A stretch of DNA of 63,076 nt, from assembly GCA_964538615.1 (NCBI GenBank), contig CAZIGK010000012.1, positions 1-63,076 of the forward strand, written 5' to 3'. Shown here piece after piece: positions 54,431 to 63,076 of the stretch. Positions within the stretch are counted from its first letter, which is position 1. Each line of letters begins with the position of its first letter. The notes beneath the pieces are model-generated. The model did not search any database, was not told where the DNA came from, and saw only the letters and a list, made by a program, of their open reading frames with translations. The position numbers and the translations under genes were made by a program. This stretch comes from CAZIGK01 sp964538615 (GTDB taxonomy: Bacteria > Pseudomonadota > Alphaproteobacteria > Rickettsiales > RI-342).

Positions 54431-56510
54431 CTAAAAGCGGATGCGCGTTCCCGCATACAGCATCCGCCCCTCGCCGGGGTAATACACATTGGTATTCCCT
54501 GCATTAGACACCAAGGTGCTGAAGGTTGAAATATAACGCTGATCCAACAAGTTCCGCCCATCAAAGAACAAACTCACCTGCTCGTTCAGATCATAGCCAG
54601 CCCCCAGACCCAACAACGCATAGCCCGGTGTATCCAGCGTATTACGGAAATCCACATCTGCTTTGCTGGCCAGTTCCAGATTCGGCGCCACAAACCAGCC
54701 ATCCGCATGATCATAGCGCAATTCCGCCTGATAAAAATGCGGCGGCTGTCCGGCAATACTGTTGTCTCCAAACTGCGTATCATCATCAAACTGAAAATCG
54801 CTGTAGGTATATGCATTGCGCCATTGCAATCGGTCACCATTGGCAAACAAACTATCGGCCAACTGCACATCCAGCCCCAGTTCCACCCCACGGTGAATGG
54901 TGTTGTTGGCATTAAACGTACTGGCTGGAAAACCCGGCCCTACCGTATATTGCAACATTTCTCCATCAATCCAGCTATGGTACAGGCTCACATCCCAACC
55001 AATGCGNNNNNNNNNNNNNNNNNNCTTCGCCACGGCTTCCCACTTCAGCAGTCCAGGCACGCTGCGCCTGTACAGGAGTAAAGCCCACGGTTCCCGCTTG
55101 CGTCAGCTCGCTAAACGTGGGGGCTTCAAAACTTTTGCTAATATTGGCGAAGAACTGCCAGGCCTCCTTCGGCTCAAACAACACGCCCAGTTTTGGGTTG
55201 AATCCCCGATACGTATGGCTGTCGCTTTCTGCCGGGTTTAAAATATCACCCACCTCTCGGTCAGACCATACCAACTGCGCCCCCGTCACCAGTGCCCATT
55301 GGTCGGTCAGGTAGAAATTATTTTCTCCATACAGCACGGCGTTGGTGGCATCCTGCTCGCTGGCAGCGGTCAGATTTCCGCGTGATCCGGCAATATTCTG
55401 ATAGACTTTGGCATCCGTATGCCCAAACTGGCTGGTCATTCCCAAACGAAACTGATTGTCATGCCCCATCAGGCTGTAATTGCCTGCAAGCTGGGCAAAG
55501 GCACCCACATCCGCAGATTCCTGATCCACCACTCCAACAAACGGTGTAATCGGGTGAAACAAATCCTTCAGGTTGGCAAAGGCGCCCACATCCAGCCATT
55601 CACCTCCACCCAGGTCAATAGTGGTTTTATTCGCCAGCCGCATGGAACGGATATCCCGCCGCTGATCCGCACTAATAGCCGATGCATCCGCTGCTTGCGG
55701 GTCATTCAACGCCCGAAACCGACTAATACTACCCGGCAACTCCTGCTCAATAATATTCCCGCTCAGGTAAAAACGGGTTTCTGCATCTTCCCCCAGTTTC
55801 CAGGCCGCATTGCCATTGAGCTTCATGCTCTGCTGGTCGTCATGTTCACGGTAGCCTTCGCTGCTTATTCCACTGAGGCTCATAAAATAATCACTGTCTT
55901 CATATGCCCGCCCAGACTGCACATTCATGCGATACGTATCCGCATAACCGCCTTCCAGTCTGACCGTATCGCCGCTGTGGCTGCGTCCGGTTTTGCTGAC
56001 CATATTGACCGCTCCACCCAGCGTAGTGCCGCCATATTGCAGCGCGTTTGCCCCACGGTACACTTCCAGACGCTGGGTGGCCAGAGTATCCGCCTCCTGA
56101 AAATCACTGCTACCATCCGCCAGATTGAACGGAATCCCATCCTGCAACAGCGTCAACCCCCGCAAGTGGAATCCACGCGACAGACCAGACCCCCGAATGG
56201 ACAACCGCACCTCTTCTCCAAAACGCTTTTGCGCAAACACGCCGGGGCTGTAGGCCAGCGTATCTTCAAAACTTTGGGTGAAGCGGTCTTCATACTCCTC
56301 CACTCCCACCACATCCACTCCACCGGGAGTGCGTTCTACCGTTGCTTTAGCCTGCGTATTATCCGGCACCGTCAGGCTACCGCCTCCTGCTTCGCCATGC
56401 ACATCAATCATATCCAATGAAACAGACTCTGCGTTGGCAGCAGACGCTTGCAGAATCAATAGTCCCTGAGCCAATCCCAGTGCCGTTGCATATAAAAACA
56501 TCTTTTGCAT
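54431..56510 (-). CDS. TonB-dependent outer-membrane receptor (contains an 18-base gap)
   Basis: The N-terminal part has a signal peptide (MQKMFLYATALGLAQGLLIL), a plug with TPGGVDVVGVEEYE and LRGLTLLQDGIPFNLADGSSD, and beta-barrel strands. The C-terminal part ends in GRMLYAGTRIRF with the terminal aromatic residue of outer-membrane proteins. The two parts are separated only by N bases at 55007-55024 and, at that length, stay in frame, so I read one gene of about 693 residues. The plug pattern resembles FecA/siderophore-type receptors; the ligand is unknown. AAGGAA lies before the ATG. Confidence 0.88.
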
Positions 56511-56537
56511 TTCGTCATTCCTTCTTCTGTCATAGTA

Positions 56538-56564
56538 CGGGGGAGGTCTTATATCTCTCCCCCG
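56538..56564. promoter_or_regulatory. Stem-loop in the leader of the TonB receptor gene
   Basis: CGGGGGAG (56538-56545) and CTCCCCCG (56557-56564) pair perfectly around an 11-base loop, between the copper-type receptor (ending 56616) and the start of the receptor at 56510. No T-run follows on the minus strand. It could act as an mRNA-processing or attenuation structure between the genes. Confidence 0.55.
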
Positions 56565-56615
56565 ATAGGTTTGTTTTCGCCTGTGGCAGCAGGGCAGCCC
56601 TGCTGCATCAGACCG

Positions 56616-58700
56616 TTAAAATGGCAGGCTTGCCTGTAGGTAAAAACTTCTCCCGGCTTCATTCACCTGCACCATGGTAGGGTCAGACAGATTCGACCGG
56701 CTGAGGTGGTTGGCATAGGTTTTATCCAACAGGTTATTGATACCCAGTGTCAGTTGCAGTGGCTCCAGTTGCAGCACCGTGGCATGCACATCAAACACGG
56801 CATAGCCACTGGTCTTTCCGGGGTCGAGAGCTGTTCCGGTGGCGCTATTGGTATCCACCCGCGTCTGGGTCACTGCCCAACGCATCCGGCTGCCCAGCTC
56901 GAGCACGTCCAGCGCCTGCCACAACGCCGACAAACTCCCCTGCAAGGGTGGAATCTGCGCCAATGGCTGCTCACTGTCCAGATCGGTGCCATAGGTATAG
57001 GTCGCATCTGCGGCCAGACGTACGGTTGGCATCACCTGCCAGTCGCCCTGTAGTTCCAGACCACTCAACAATGCATCCACGTTACGGTAGATCGTTGCAT
57101 TGGGCGCCGTGACCAGAATCCCCGCCTGCCCGCGTGCACGGTCGCGAAGAATAAAATCGTCCACGCGGTTCACATACAGGTTGCCTCCCAGTGACCAGTC
57201 ATCCGCTGTGGCCTGTAGCCCCACATCCAGCTGGTGGTGCTTTTCCGGTGCAATATCCGGGTTTCCTACCCATGACTGGCTTCCACCTGCCCCCATAAAG
57301 CTGGCCATCCCCCGCTCGGTTGCATCGGCGGTGCGCACCGCCCGGCTGATACCGGTGTAAGCCGTCAAACCTGCCGCCAGATCATGCTCCAGTCGCGCTA
57401 ATGCGCCCAGATTATGCTCAACCTGCGTATCCGCTGTCTCACCGTAAAACTGTCGGTAAAGGTCATTGGCGCTCCGGCTGCTCACACTGGCAACATCGTC
57501 TGGTCGTCCATAATCGACCATGACCAGATCATACCGCCCTCCCAGAATCAGCCGGTCTTGCGGTGTGAGTGAACGCGTCTGCTCTACACCCAGCCCCACT
57601 TCATCCAGCGTCACATCCGGCCACATGACCGATTGCAGGTTGGTCACGGTGGAAGGACTGGCTCCCTGATAACGGTTAGCATCCCGGTTATTGCGGCGCA
57701 CATCCAACGCGGTGGAAAGCTGTTCCCCCGCCAGATGCAGATCCGATTTCACCCGAACCCCAAACGTATCCGAGGTCGAATCCACCTTGCTGCGCATCCC
57801 TGTTGCCGCACGCAGGCTGAAATTATCCATTTCATGCTCTACCAGCGATGCATAACCGCTGACATCCAGCTTGCGCAACCAGCCATCCTGCCACTGGTTT
57901 TCATAGCCTGCCCGGAAAGTCTCCCCAACAGAAAGCGGGCTATCCATACCTGCTCCGGCAAACAAGGCATCCTCAATACGGTTTTCCATGTAAGACAAAT
58001 ACGCATGGGCATTCGCATCCGGTGTGTAGCCGAATTGCAAGCCGCCGCTATAATCCCGGAAAGCGCTGCGCACCTCGCGCCCATCACCATCTTCATAATT
58101 ATGCCCATCCCTGATGGATGCATGGGCACGTGCATAGGCTTTGCTATCTCCACCGGTCACATTCGCATTGGTGTACCCCACCGTGCCATTGCTTTCTACG
58201 CCGCCCTGCCAGCGCCCCTGCACGCCAAACGCATCTCCCAGTAGCGGCTTATCCCGCTCCAGAATAATGCTACCGCCTGTTGCGCCCGGCCCATTCAGCA
58301 CAGATCCATAACCACGCACAATCGTAACCCGTTCATAATCTGCCAGATTCGCATAGGCCGTGGGGGGATCCATCCGGTTCGGACACCCTCCAAAGCTGTA
58401 CGCATCATCCGCCACAACATTCAACTGGTTCCTGGATTGACCACGGATCACCGGCTCCAGCCCGTGCCCGCCAAAACGCCCGGCCGTCACACCGGGAACC
58501 GTTCGCAAATAACTTGCTGCATCACTATACGGCACATCCAGCGCATCCTTCAGCACTACCGTCTCACTGGCTGGCCACTCCCAGACGGGGGCTACCACTT
58601 CAATTTCTTTCAGCATCACCGCTGATTCCTCGGCCGCCGCATCGCATACGGGCAACAAGGCTGCCAGCGCAACGCTGGCCATCCATACATAACGTGACAT
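56616..58700 (-). CDS. TonB-dependent copper receptor (OprC/NosA type)
   Basis: A 694-residue receptor with a signal peptide, a plug bearing VIRGQSRNQLNVVADDAYSF, then FGGCPNRMDPPTAYANLADY, which I recognise as the hallmark of OprC-type copper receptors, and a barrel ending SFYLQASLPF. It takes up copper across the outer membrane, powered by TonB. ATG 58700 (MSRYVW) is chosen over the earlier start at 58709. The nearby DUF2946 gene fits a copper context. Confidence 0.9.
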   Translation of the reverse strand: MSRYVWMASVALAALLPVCDAAAEESAVMLKEIEVVAPVWEWPASETVVLKDALDVPYSDAASYLRTVPGVTAGRFGGHGLEPVIRGQSRNQLNVVADDAYSFGGCPNRMDPPTAYANLADYERVTIVRGYGSVLNGPGATGGSIILERDKPLLGDAFGVQGRWQGGVESNGTVGYTNANVTGGDSKAYARAHASIRDGHNYEDGDGREVRSAFRDYSGGLQFGYTPDANAHAYLSYMENRIEDALFAGAGMDSPLSVGETFRAGYENQWQDGWLRKLDVSGYASLVEHEMDNFSLRAATGMRSKVDSTSDTFGVRVKSDLHLAGEQLSTALDVRRNNRDANRYQGASPSTVTNLQSVMWPDVTLDEVGLGVEQTRSLTPQDRLILGGRYDLVMVDYGRPDDVASVSSRSANDLYRQFYGETADTQVEHNLGALARLEHDLAAGLTAYTGISRAVRTADATERGMASFMGAGGSQSWVGNPDIAPEKHHQLDVGLQATADDWSLGGNLYVNRVDDFILRDRARGQAGILVTAPNATIYRNVDALLSGLELQGDWQVMPTVRLAADATYTYGTDLDSEQPLAQIPPLQGSLSALWQALDVLELGSRMRWAVTQTRVDTNSATGTALDPGKTSGYAVFDVHATVLQLEPLQLTLGINNLLDKTYANHLSRSNLSDPTMVQVNEAGRSFYLQASLPF

Positions 58701-58793
58701 TTCACACATTCCTGTCAGAAAAAATAAGGCTCAAAAGGCGCCATCACATACTGCCTACCGGGCAGATGTTTCGCCAATAAAACAGCCTCCAAA

Positions 58794-58820
58794 GCACATG
58801 TGCACAACCATGCGCACATG
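58794..58820. promoter_or_regulatory. GCACATGTGC palindrome upstream of the copper receptor gene
   Basis: gcacatgtgc (58794-58803) is a perfect 10-bp palindrome, and its half, gcacatg, recurs at 58814-58820. It lies between the receptor and the DUF2946 gene on the minus strand, so it is in the receptor's leader. It could be the site of a metal-responsive regulator. No regulator gene is nearby. Confidence 0.45.
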
Positions 58821-58831
58821 CGTCCGGGCTG

Positions 58832-59278
58832 TTACCCTATCCAGACGGGGGGAGCACGGCTCGCGTGCTGGTGGGTGAGTAACCAGCCATCGGCGGGTGC
58901 ATTTTCCCGCCATACCGATGCTATAAAGACACTCTGGGCATGATAAACCACCCATGCCACCGTTAGCGGCACGGCCTGTGCCATGCCTTGCGATGCCACA
59001 ACGCAGGCACCACAGCGGAAATCTTCATGCTCTCCACCCGTGGCAGGCTGTTCCTGCTGCGGCAAATCACGCAGCAGCACCCAGCGGAACCCTTCCGCCG
59101 TACAGAGCAATATTTTATCACCCAAGGGAGAATCTTCCGCGGCATCCATACCCATCATCTGCCGCTGTGCCTGCCACCCAGACAGGTTATACACCGCAAA
59201 GAACGGCAGAATATTGCTGATGAGCAACGCCACCAACACCCACGGAGCCAAACCTGTATAGACCATTCTTTTGCGCAT
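58832..59278 (-). CDS. DUF2946-type membrane protein, copper-associated
   Basis: The 148-residue protein has an N-terminal membrane helix (APWVLVALLISNILPFF), the motif KILLCTAEGFRWV, a CGAC pair, a second hydrophobic stretch, and the C-terminal RAPP that marks DUF2946 proteins. These are small periplasm-facing proteins often found with copper genes. The ATG at 59278 is chosen; the frame runs back to 59338. It precedes the OprC-like receptor by 131 bp on the same strand. Confidence 0.78.
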   Translation of the reverse strand: MRKRMVYTGLAPWVLVALLISNILPFFAVYNLSGWQAQRQMMGMDAAEDSPLGDKILLCTAEGFRWVLLRDLPQQEQPATGGEHEDFRCGACVVASQGMAQAVPLTVAWVVYHAQSVFIASVWRENAPADGWLLTHQHASRAPPVWIG

Positions 59279-59345
59279 AATGCTCAGGCAATAGCAGTTT
59301 TCCCTGTCCTCTTCAACCGCTTTCGTCAGCTCGCACACCCGGCAC

Positions 59346-59807
59346 TCATGGCTTCAGCACCATCAGATAAAACACCGCCACCACCGCAGGAAAGGCCAGA
59401 CTCCCCAGTAAAATCCATCCCTGATCCATGCGCCAGTACCGTGCTGGCAAGGGCTGCCCAGTCACGATGGCCTGCCGTAGCATATCACGCATCTGTATTT
59501 GCATCCACACGACGGGCAACCAACACAGCCCGGCAAAGCCATACAGTAATAGCCCCCACATAACCCACCCCTCGGTTAAAGGAAAACCCCCGGCATAGGC
59601 CAACCACAACCCGGTCAACAACTGCACCACTACCGCCGGCGTGGTAAACAGCCAATCGGCAATCACCACATGCCGTACGGCAAAATACATTCCTGCCATC
59701 TCTCCCCGCCGATTGGCCATGAACATGTAAAACGCACTCCCCACCCCCGTGCCGAATAAGATGGTCGAACTGAGAATATGCACCCACTTCACCCAAAGGT
59801 ATTCCAC
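59346..59807 (-). CDS. DUF2269 integral membrane protein
   Basis: The protein begins VEYLWVKWVHILSSTILFGTG, the usual DUF2269 start, and has four membrane helices, with histidines in helix one (KWVHIL) and after helix two (VRHVVIADW) that could bind heme or metal, an inference. The GTG at 59807 gives 153 residues; the frame also extends to 59852. It heads the minus-strand run and is divergent from the DUF4166 gene. Confidence 0.82.
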   Translation of the reverse strand: MEYLWVKWVHILSSTILFGTGVGSAFYMFMANRRGEMAGMYFAVRHVVIADWLFTTPAVVVQLLTGLWLAYAGGFPLTEGWVMWGLLLYGFAGLCWLPVVWMQIQMRDMLRQAIVTGQPLPARYWRMDQGWILLGSLAFPAVVAVFYLMVLKP

Positions 59808-59890
59808 GCCACTCAACCCTCTCTTGTACCGCCACACCTCGCAGGGTATCATGCGAAATCAGAACACACAATCAGGCACGCCATCCCTTC

Positions 59891-60577
59891 ATGCCCTCCC
59901 CTCCTGCCTCATTCTCTCCCCCGCGTTGCATCTTTCATCCCATTCTGGGAGATGACTGGTCTCGTCTGCCGCCGGTTTTGCGGCGGCATTATGACCATCA
60001 TGCATACAGTCAGGATAGCCTGACCCTGCATGGCTGGCTGGATGTCTCTTTGCAACCCTGGCTCGGCTGGCTAAACCGTTGCACAGGCATGCTGGTCTCC
60101 CGCAAGGGAACGCGCATACCCACCACCGTGATTCTCCGTGCCTCGCCGGAGACAGATCACCTCCATTTTCACCGCACCTTTCACTATCCGCAAGGGGCAC
60201 AGACCTTCCACTCCACCATGCAGCCCATCGGCGGCAACCAGTTCATCGAATGGATGCGCCTTGGTCTGGGATGGAAACTCGCCTACCAATGGCATGACGC
60301 ACAACAAACCCTGACACTACAGCATCGTGGCTATGTGTGGCGACTGCTGCGCTGGCACGTGCCTATCCCTCTGCACTGGTTATTAGGGCAAGGCTATGCG
60401 GAAGAAAAAGCCATCAATGACAATTGTTTTGCCATGTGGACAGCCTGTACCCATCCGCTATGGGGGGTTACCTTCCGCTATGCGGGGGAATTCACCTTAC
60501 CCCCCTCCCCTCAAAATAGCTCTTCCGCACTCCCCCCTGCGCCAAACAACGCCCCCCTTCATTCGGAGCCAGCATAA
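59891..60577 (+). CDS. DUF4166 protein
   Basis: A 228-residue protein with FHPILGDDWSRLPPVLRRHY at the start and a beta-rich, Trp- and His-rich core (FHRTFHYPQG, WKLAYQWHDAQ), typical of DUF4166. The family often lies beside a saccharopine-dehydrogenase-like gene, as here, and sometimes is fused to it; its chemistry is not established. Its stop codon shares one base with the start of the next gene (TAATG). Confidence 0.85.
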   Translation: MPSPPASFSPPRCIFHPILGDDWSRLPPVLRRHYDHHAYSQDSLTLHGWLDVSLQPWLGWLNRCTGMLVSRKGTRIPTTVILRASPETDHLHFHRTFHYPQGAQTFHSTMQPIGGNQFIEWMRLGLGWKLAYQWHDAQQTLTLQHRGYVWRLLRWHVPIPLHWLLGQGYAEEKAINDNCFAMWTACTHPLWGVTFRYAGEFTLPPSPQNSSSALPPAPNNAPLHSEPA

Positions 60578-61695
60578 TGCGTCCCATCCTCATCCTTGGT
60601 GGCTATGGCAATTTCGGCAAACGTATTGCCACTCAGCTTGCTCAGGCCGGGTATCCGGTACGGATTGCCGGACGCAACCTGCCTAAAGCTAACCAACTAG
60701 CCAACCAACTTTGCAGCCAGTTTGGGGAAGGCATCGCCACGCCCATCTCCTGCAATATCGAGCAAGATCTCCCCGTTTTGCTCCCCACTCTCAAACCAGC
60801 CGTTGTCATTCACACCTGCGGCCCCTTTCAGGGAGCAGATTACCACGTGGCGGAACAATGCCTCGCTCACGGCATACATTACATAGACCTCGCCGATGGC
60901 CGGGATTATGTCTGCCATATCACCCAACTGAATGCCGCCGCCCAACAAGCAGGTGTCTGCATTATAAGTGGCGCCAGTACGGTACCCGCTCTCTCCTCTG
61001 CGGTCATAGACCATGTCCGGCCAGCTTACGCACGCCTAACCCACCTGACCTTCGGCATCAGTCCCGGCCAAAAAGCAGAACGTGGCCTTGCCACCACCCA
61101 AGGCATTCTCTCCTATGTCGGCAAGCCCCTCACACCCTATGCTGGTCACCCAACCCCCTATGGCTGGCAGAATCTCTATCGCCACCGGTTTCCGGACATC
61201 GGCTCCCGCTGGATGGCCAATGGCGATATTCCGGATTTGGATCTATTTCCCACCCGCTATGGGCTGAAATCCATCCGCTTCTCTGCCGGGTTAGAACTTT
61301 CGTTCCTGCACCTTGGCCTATGGGCATTGGGCTGGCTGGTCAGGCTGGGGTTACCCTTACAGTTACCGCGCTATGCCTCTCTGCTCTGGCGCACCAGTAA
61401 CCTGTTCGATGCACTGGGCAGTGCGGATGGCGGCATGTTCCTCCACCTGCAAGGCATCAACACACAAGGCACCCCGCAGGAAACCCAATGGCACATCATC
61501 GCCAAAGCGGGAGATGGCCCCCACATCCCAACCATACCCGCCATTTTGCTGGCACAAAAACTCAGTCAAGCAAACCACAGCCTTCCCGCCGGCGCATACC
61601 CTTGCGTGGGTCTTATCCCGCTGGCAGACTATCTCGCCGCTCTCAGCCCTTATGCCATTCGCACCATAAGCCACACCCTCAGCCGCAACGCCTGA
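60577..61695 (+). CDS. Saccharopine dehydrogenase-like NAD(P)-binding protein
   Basis: The 372-residue protein opens with ILILGGYGNFGKRIATQLA, a Rossmann dinucleotide site with the following basic AGRNL, then HTCGPFQGADYHVAEQCL and YIDLADGRDYV, as in saccharopine-dehydrogenase-like reductases. One hydrophobic stretch near residue 245 (LGLWALGWLVRLGLPLQL) may associate with the membrane. It is coupled to the DUF4166 gene. The substrate is unknown. Confidence 0.86.
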   Translation: MRPILILGGYGNFGKRIATQLAQAGYPVRIAGRNLPKANQLANQLCSQFGEGIATPISCNIEQDLPVLLPTLKPAVVIHTCGPFQGADYHVAEQCLAHGIHYIDLADGRDYVCHITQLNAAAQQAGVCIISGASTVPALSSAVIDHVRPAYARLTHLTFGISPGQKAERGLATTQGILSYVGKPLTPYAGHPTPYGWQNLYRHRFPDIGSRWMANGDIPDLDLFPTRYGLKSIRFSAGLELSFLHLGLWALGWLVRLGLPLQLPRYASLLWRTSNLFDALGSADGGMFLHLQGINTQGTPQETQWHIIAKAGDGPHIPTIPAILLAQKLSQANHSLPAGAYPCVGLIPLADYLAALSPYAIRTISHTLSRNA

Positions 61696-61780
61696 AAACA
61701 CCCCCACAGCATCAGCCTCCCATCATCAACGCGCCTCCTGAGACGGAGGTTCGGCAACCTCGACTATACGTCTTCCGATG

Positions 61781-62235
61781 CCAAGTCGTCATGTGAGATG
61801 CCAGTGGGATATTGCATAGCCGCAGGCGGGCTGCTCCCGCAGAGGTCGAGCGGCAGCGATGACCGATGCGTTGATTTTTCACGCTACGCTATGAGCAAGA
61901 AGGGGGCAGTCGTCTGGGCGATTCAGCAGCCAGACAGTGTGACAAGACATAGCGAGGAAAAATTGGTTGCGGGGGCCGGATTTGAACCGACGACCATGAG
62001 CGGTTATGCGCCTAACGAGGCCAAGTCGTCATGTGAGATGCCAGTGGGATATTGCATAGCCGCAGGCGGGCTGCTCCCGCAGAGGTCGAGCGGCAGCGAT
62101 GACCGATGCGTTGATTTTTCACGCTACGCTATGAGCAAGAAGGGGGCAGTCGTCTGGGCGATTCAGCAGCCAGACAGTGTGACAAGACATAGCGAGGAAA
62201 AATTGGTTGCGGGGGCCGGATTTGAACCGACGACC
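61781..62235. repeat. 240-bp tandem duplication next to the initiator tRNA
   Basis: 61781-61995 and 62021-62235 are identical as far as I can see, and the period is 240 bp. The repeat contains the last 32 bases of the tRNA-fMet gene, so copy one includes a partial tRNA. An open frame of 149 codons through both copies is an artefact of the repeat. Bases 61696-61780 hold no gene. Confidence 0.93.
61964..62019 (-). pseudogene. Partial tRNA-fMet (3' half, degenerate anticodon arm)
   Basis: The 3' part, from the T-arm to the encoded CCA, is identical to the intact gene at 62204. The anticodon loop still reads CAT, but the stem no longer pairs, two bases are inserted, and the D-arm and 5' acceptor strand are missing. 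It cannot fold as a tRNA. Confidence 0.8.
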
Positions 62236-62280
62236 TTTAGGTTATGAGCCTAACGAGCTACCAGGCTGCTCCACCCCGCG
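62204..62280 (-). tRNA. Initiator tRNA-Met (CAU)
   Basis: The minus strand gives a 77-nt tRNA. It begins CGCGGGG and ends CCCCGCA plus ACCA, with the unpaired C1/A72 of bacterial initiators. The anticodon loop is CTCATAA (CAU) and the T-arm GGTTCAAATCC. It lies downstream of 5S rRNA on the same strand, the normal rrn order in alphaproteobacteria. The anticodon stem has T-A pairs where the usual initiator G-C run would be expected (TTAGG/CCTAA). Confidence 0.94.
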
Positions 62281-62556
62281 TCACCGAACGTTTTGGACGA
62301 GGATGATGTAATTCCTCGCACCGGGTCTGATACAGCCCGGTAGCAGTATTGAATCGCTTGTCATGCGCCGCATTCCTCTGGGAATGCTTTGCGACAAGCG
62401 TGGCAGGCTGCTCCACCCCGCGTCACCGAACGTTTTGGACGAGGATGATGTAATTCCTCGCACCGGGTCTGATACAGCCCGGTAGCAGTATTGAATCGCT
62501 TGTCATGCGCCGCATTCCTCTGGGAATGCTTTGCGACAAGCGTGGCAGGCTGCTCC
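62262..62556. repeat. 142-bp tandem repeat that copies the 5' end of tRNA-fMet
   Basis: caggctgctccaccccgcg starts at 62262 and again at 62404, and caggctgctcc a third time at 62546, so the period is 142 bp. The first occurrence is the 5' end of the intact tRNA; the second reproduces those 19 bases without the rest of the gene. The units hold two hairpins, with stems cattcc/ggaatg and gcttgtc/gacaagc, perhaps processing or termination signals. Confidence 0.9.
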
Positions 62557-62573
62557 CTCCTGCCCCAGAAACA

Positions 62574-62598
62574 CGAAAGCCCCTTACGGGGCCTTGAA
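62574..62598 (-). terminator. Terminator-like hairpin after 5S rRNA
   Basis: On the minus strand AAGGCCCC and GGGGCTTT pair around GTAA, followed by a short mixed T-rich run. It lies between 5S rRNA and tRNA-fMet, so it would be a processing or attenuation site if both are in one transcript. Confidence 0.55.
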
Positions 62599-62641
62599 GT
62601 GTTATTCTGTGATGTTGATGACATACATTGTGTTTTCTTAA

Positions 62642-62759
62642 GCCTGGCGGCGACCTACTCTTCCATGCCTTAAGACATAGTACCATTGGCGCTGGCGGTT
62701 TTCACTTCTGAGTTCGGAATGGGGTCAGGTGGTACACCCGCCGCTATAGCCGCCAGACT
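62642..62759 (-). rRNA. rrf: 5S ribosomal RNA
   Basis: The minus strand starts AGTCTGGCGGCTATAGCG and ends with GTCGCCGCCAGGC, which pair to form helix I. Between them are the conserved loop segments CCATTCCGAACTCAGAAGTG and GGAAGAGTAGGTC. The length is about 118 nt. Ends are approximate by one or two bases. Confidence 0.95.
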
Positions 62760-62836
62760 GAAGAAAACACGTTTTCTTGTTGAGATGAGAAGTAGTGATA
62801 AGAGATATAAGATGCTTACCCAAGTGCCTTTGAATA

Positions 62837-63076
<240 letters not shown>

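Noticed and set aside
54897..55241. Separate small gene across the N gap
   Set aside because: It is antisense to the TonB receptor, which is continuous across the gap in its own frame.
61798..62247. 149-residue protein with two identical halves
   Set aside because: The halves arise from the 240-bp tandem repeat and the frame runs through tRNA sequence on the other strand.

Overview
The window reads as a chromosomal segment of an alphaproteobacterium. The evidence is the order 23S-5S-initiator tRNA-Met at the right end, the rsmE-gshA pair with the PF08886-type glutamate-cysteine ligase beside ubiA, and the overall gene style. I cannot place it to genus. Two runs of N (27027-27046 and 55007-55024) show it is a scaffold, so frames across them are uncertain.

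Layout. (1) 1-10563: repeat-rich DNA, then an integrated element of about 10.2 kb bounded by a tRNA-Glu (10549-10624) and a 73-bp imperfect copy of its 3' end and flank (331-403). It carries an RHH/restriction enzyme/methyltransferase operon, an MmeI-like single-chain restriction-modification enzyme, phage/plasmid relics (DUF5681, broken primase, broken ImmA) and a P4-type integrase interrupted by one in-frame amber codon. (2) 10.8-19.9 kb: surface polysaccharide genes, with two methyltransferases, an AT-rich putative transferase, and two divergent operons that split the dTDP-rhamnose genes (rfbC, rfbB and an RgpF-like gene on minus; a GT2, rfbA and rfbD on plus). (3) 20.1-25.4 kb: glyoxylate shunt aceB-aceA with a palindromic candidate operator, and a GH13 alpha-amylase-family enzyme. 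(4) 25.8-31.8 kb: a mosaic, partly AT-rich array of secreted-toxin-like proteins. Different N-terminal domains are joined to nearly identical RTX-like C-terminal parts and interspersed with small membrane proteins that could be immunity factors; duplicated and truncated cassettes are visible. This is the most unusual part of the window. (5) 32.2-36.5 kb: an ArsP/DUF318-type permease, a DAACS symporter, and a lone phage-type switch (Ner-like regulator against an S24 repressor) around a perfect 18-bp palindrome. (6) 36.7-45.3 kb: arginine use, with a CAT-type amino acid permease and an astC-M20 hydrolase-astA-astD-astB operon in which the M20 enzyme occupies the place expected for AstE. (7) 45.4-52 kb: an unrecognised triple-repeat membrane protein, a PAS/degenerate GGDEF/EAL protein, ubiA, rsmE and gshA. 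(8) 52-59.8 kb: a TonB-linked metal uptake block (tonB, PepSY reductase-like protein, two TonB-dependent receptors, one of the OprC copper type, DUF2946, DUF2269). (9) 59.9-61.7 kb: DUF4166 and saccharopine-dehydrogenase-like genes. (10) 61.8-63.1 kb: the end of an rRNA operon on the minus strand, with tandem duplications that copied pieces of the initiator tRNA on both sides.

Functional links. Permease and AST enzymes together import arginine and degrade it to glutamate and succinate. TonB powers the two receptors, while PepSY, DUF2946 and DUF2269 proteins probably assist metal handling. The rfb genes supply dTDP-L-rhamnose to the neighbouring glycosyltransferases. The integrated element acts as a small defence island.
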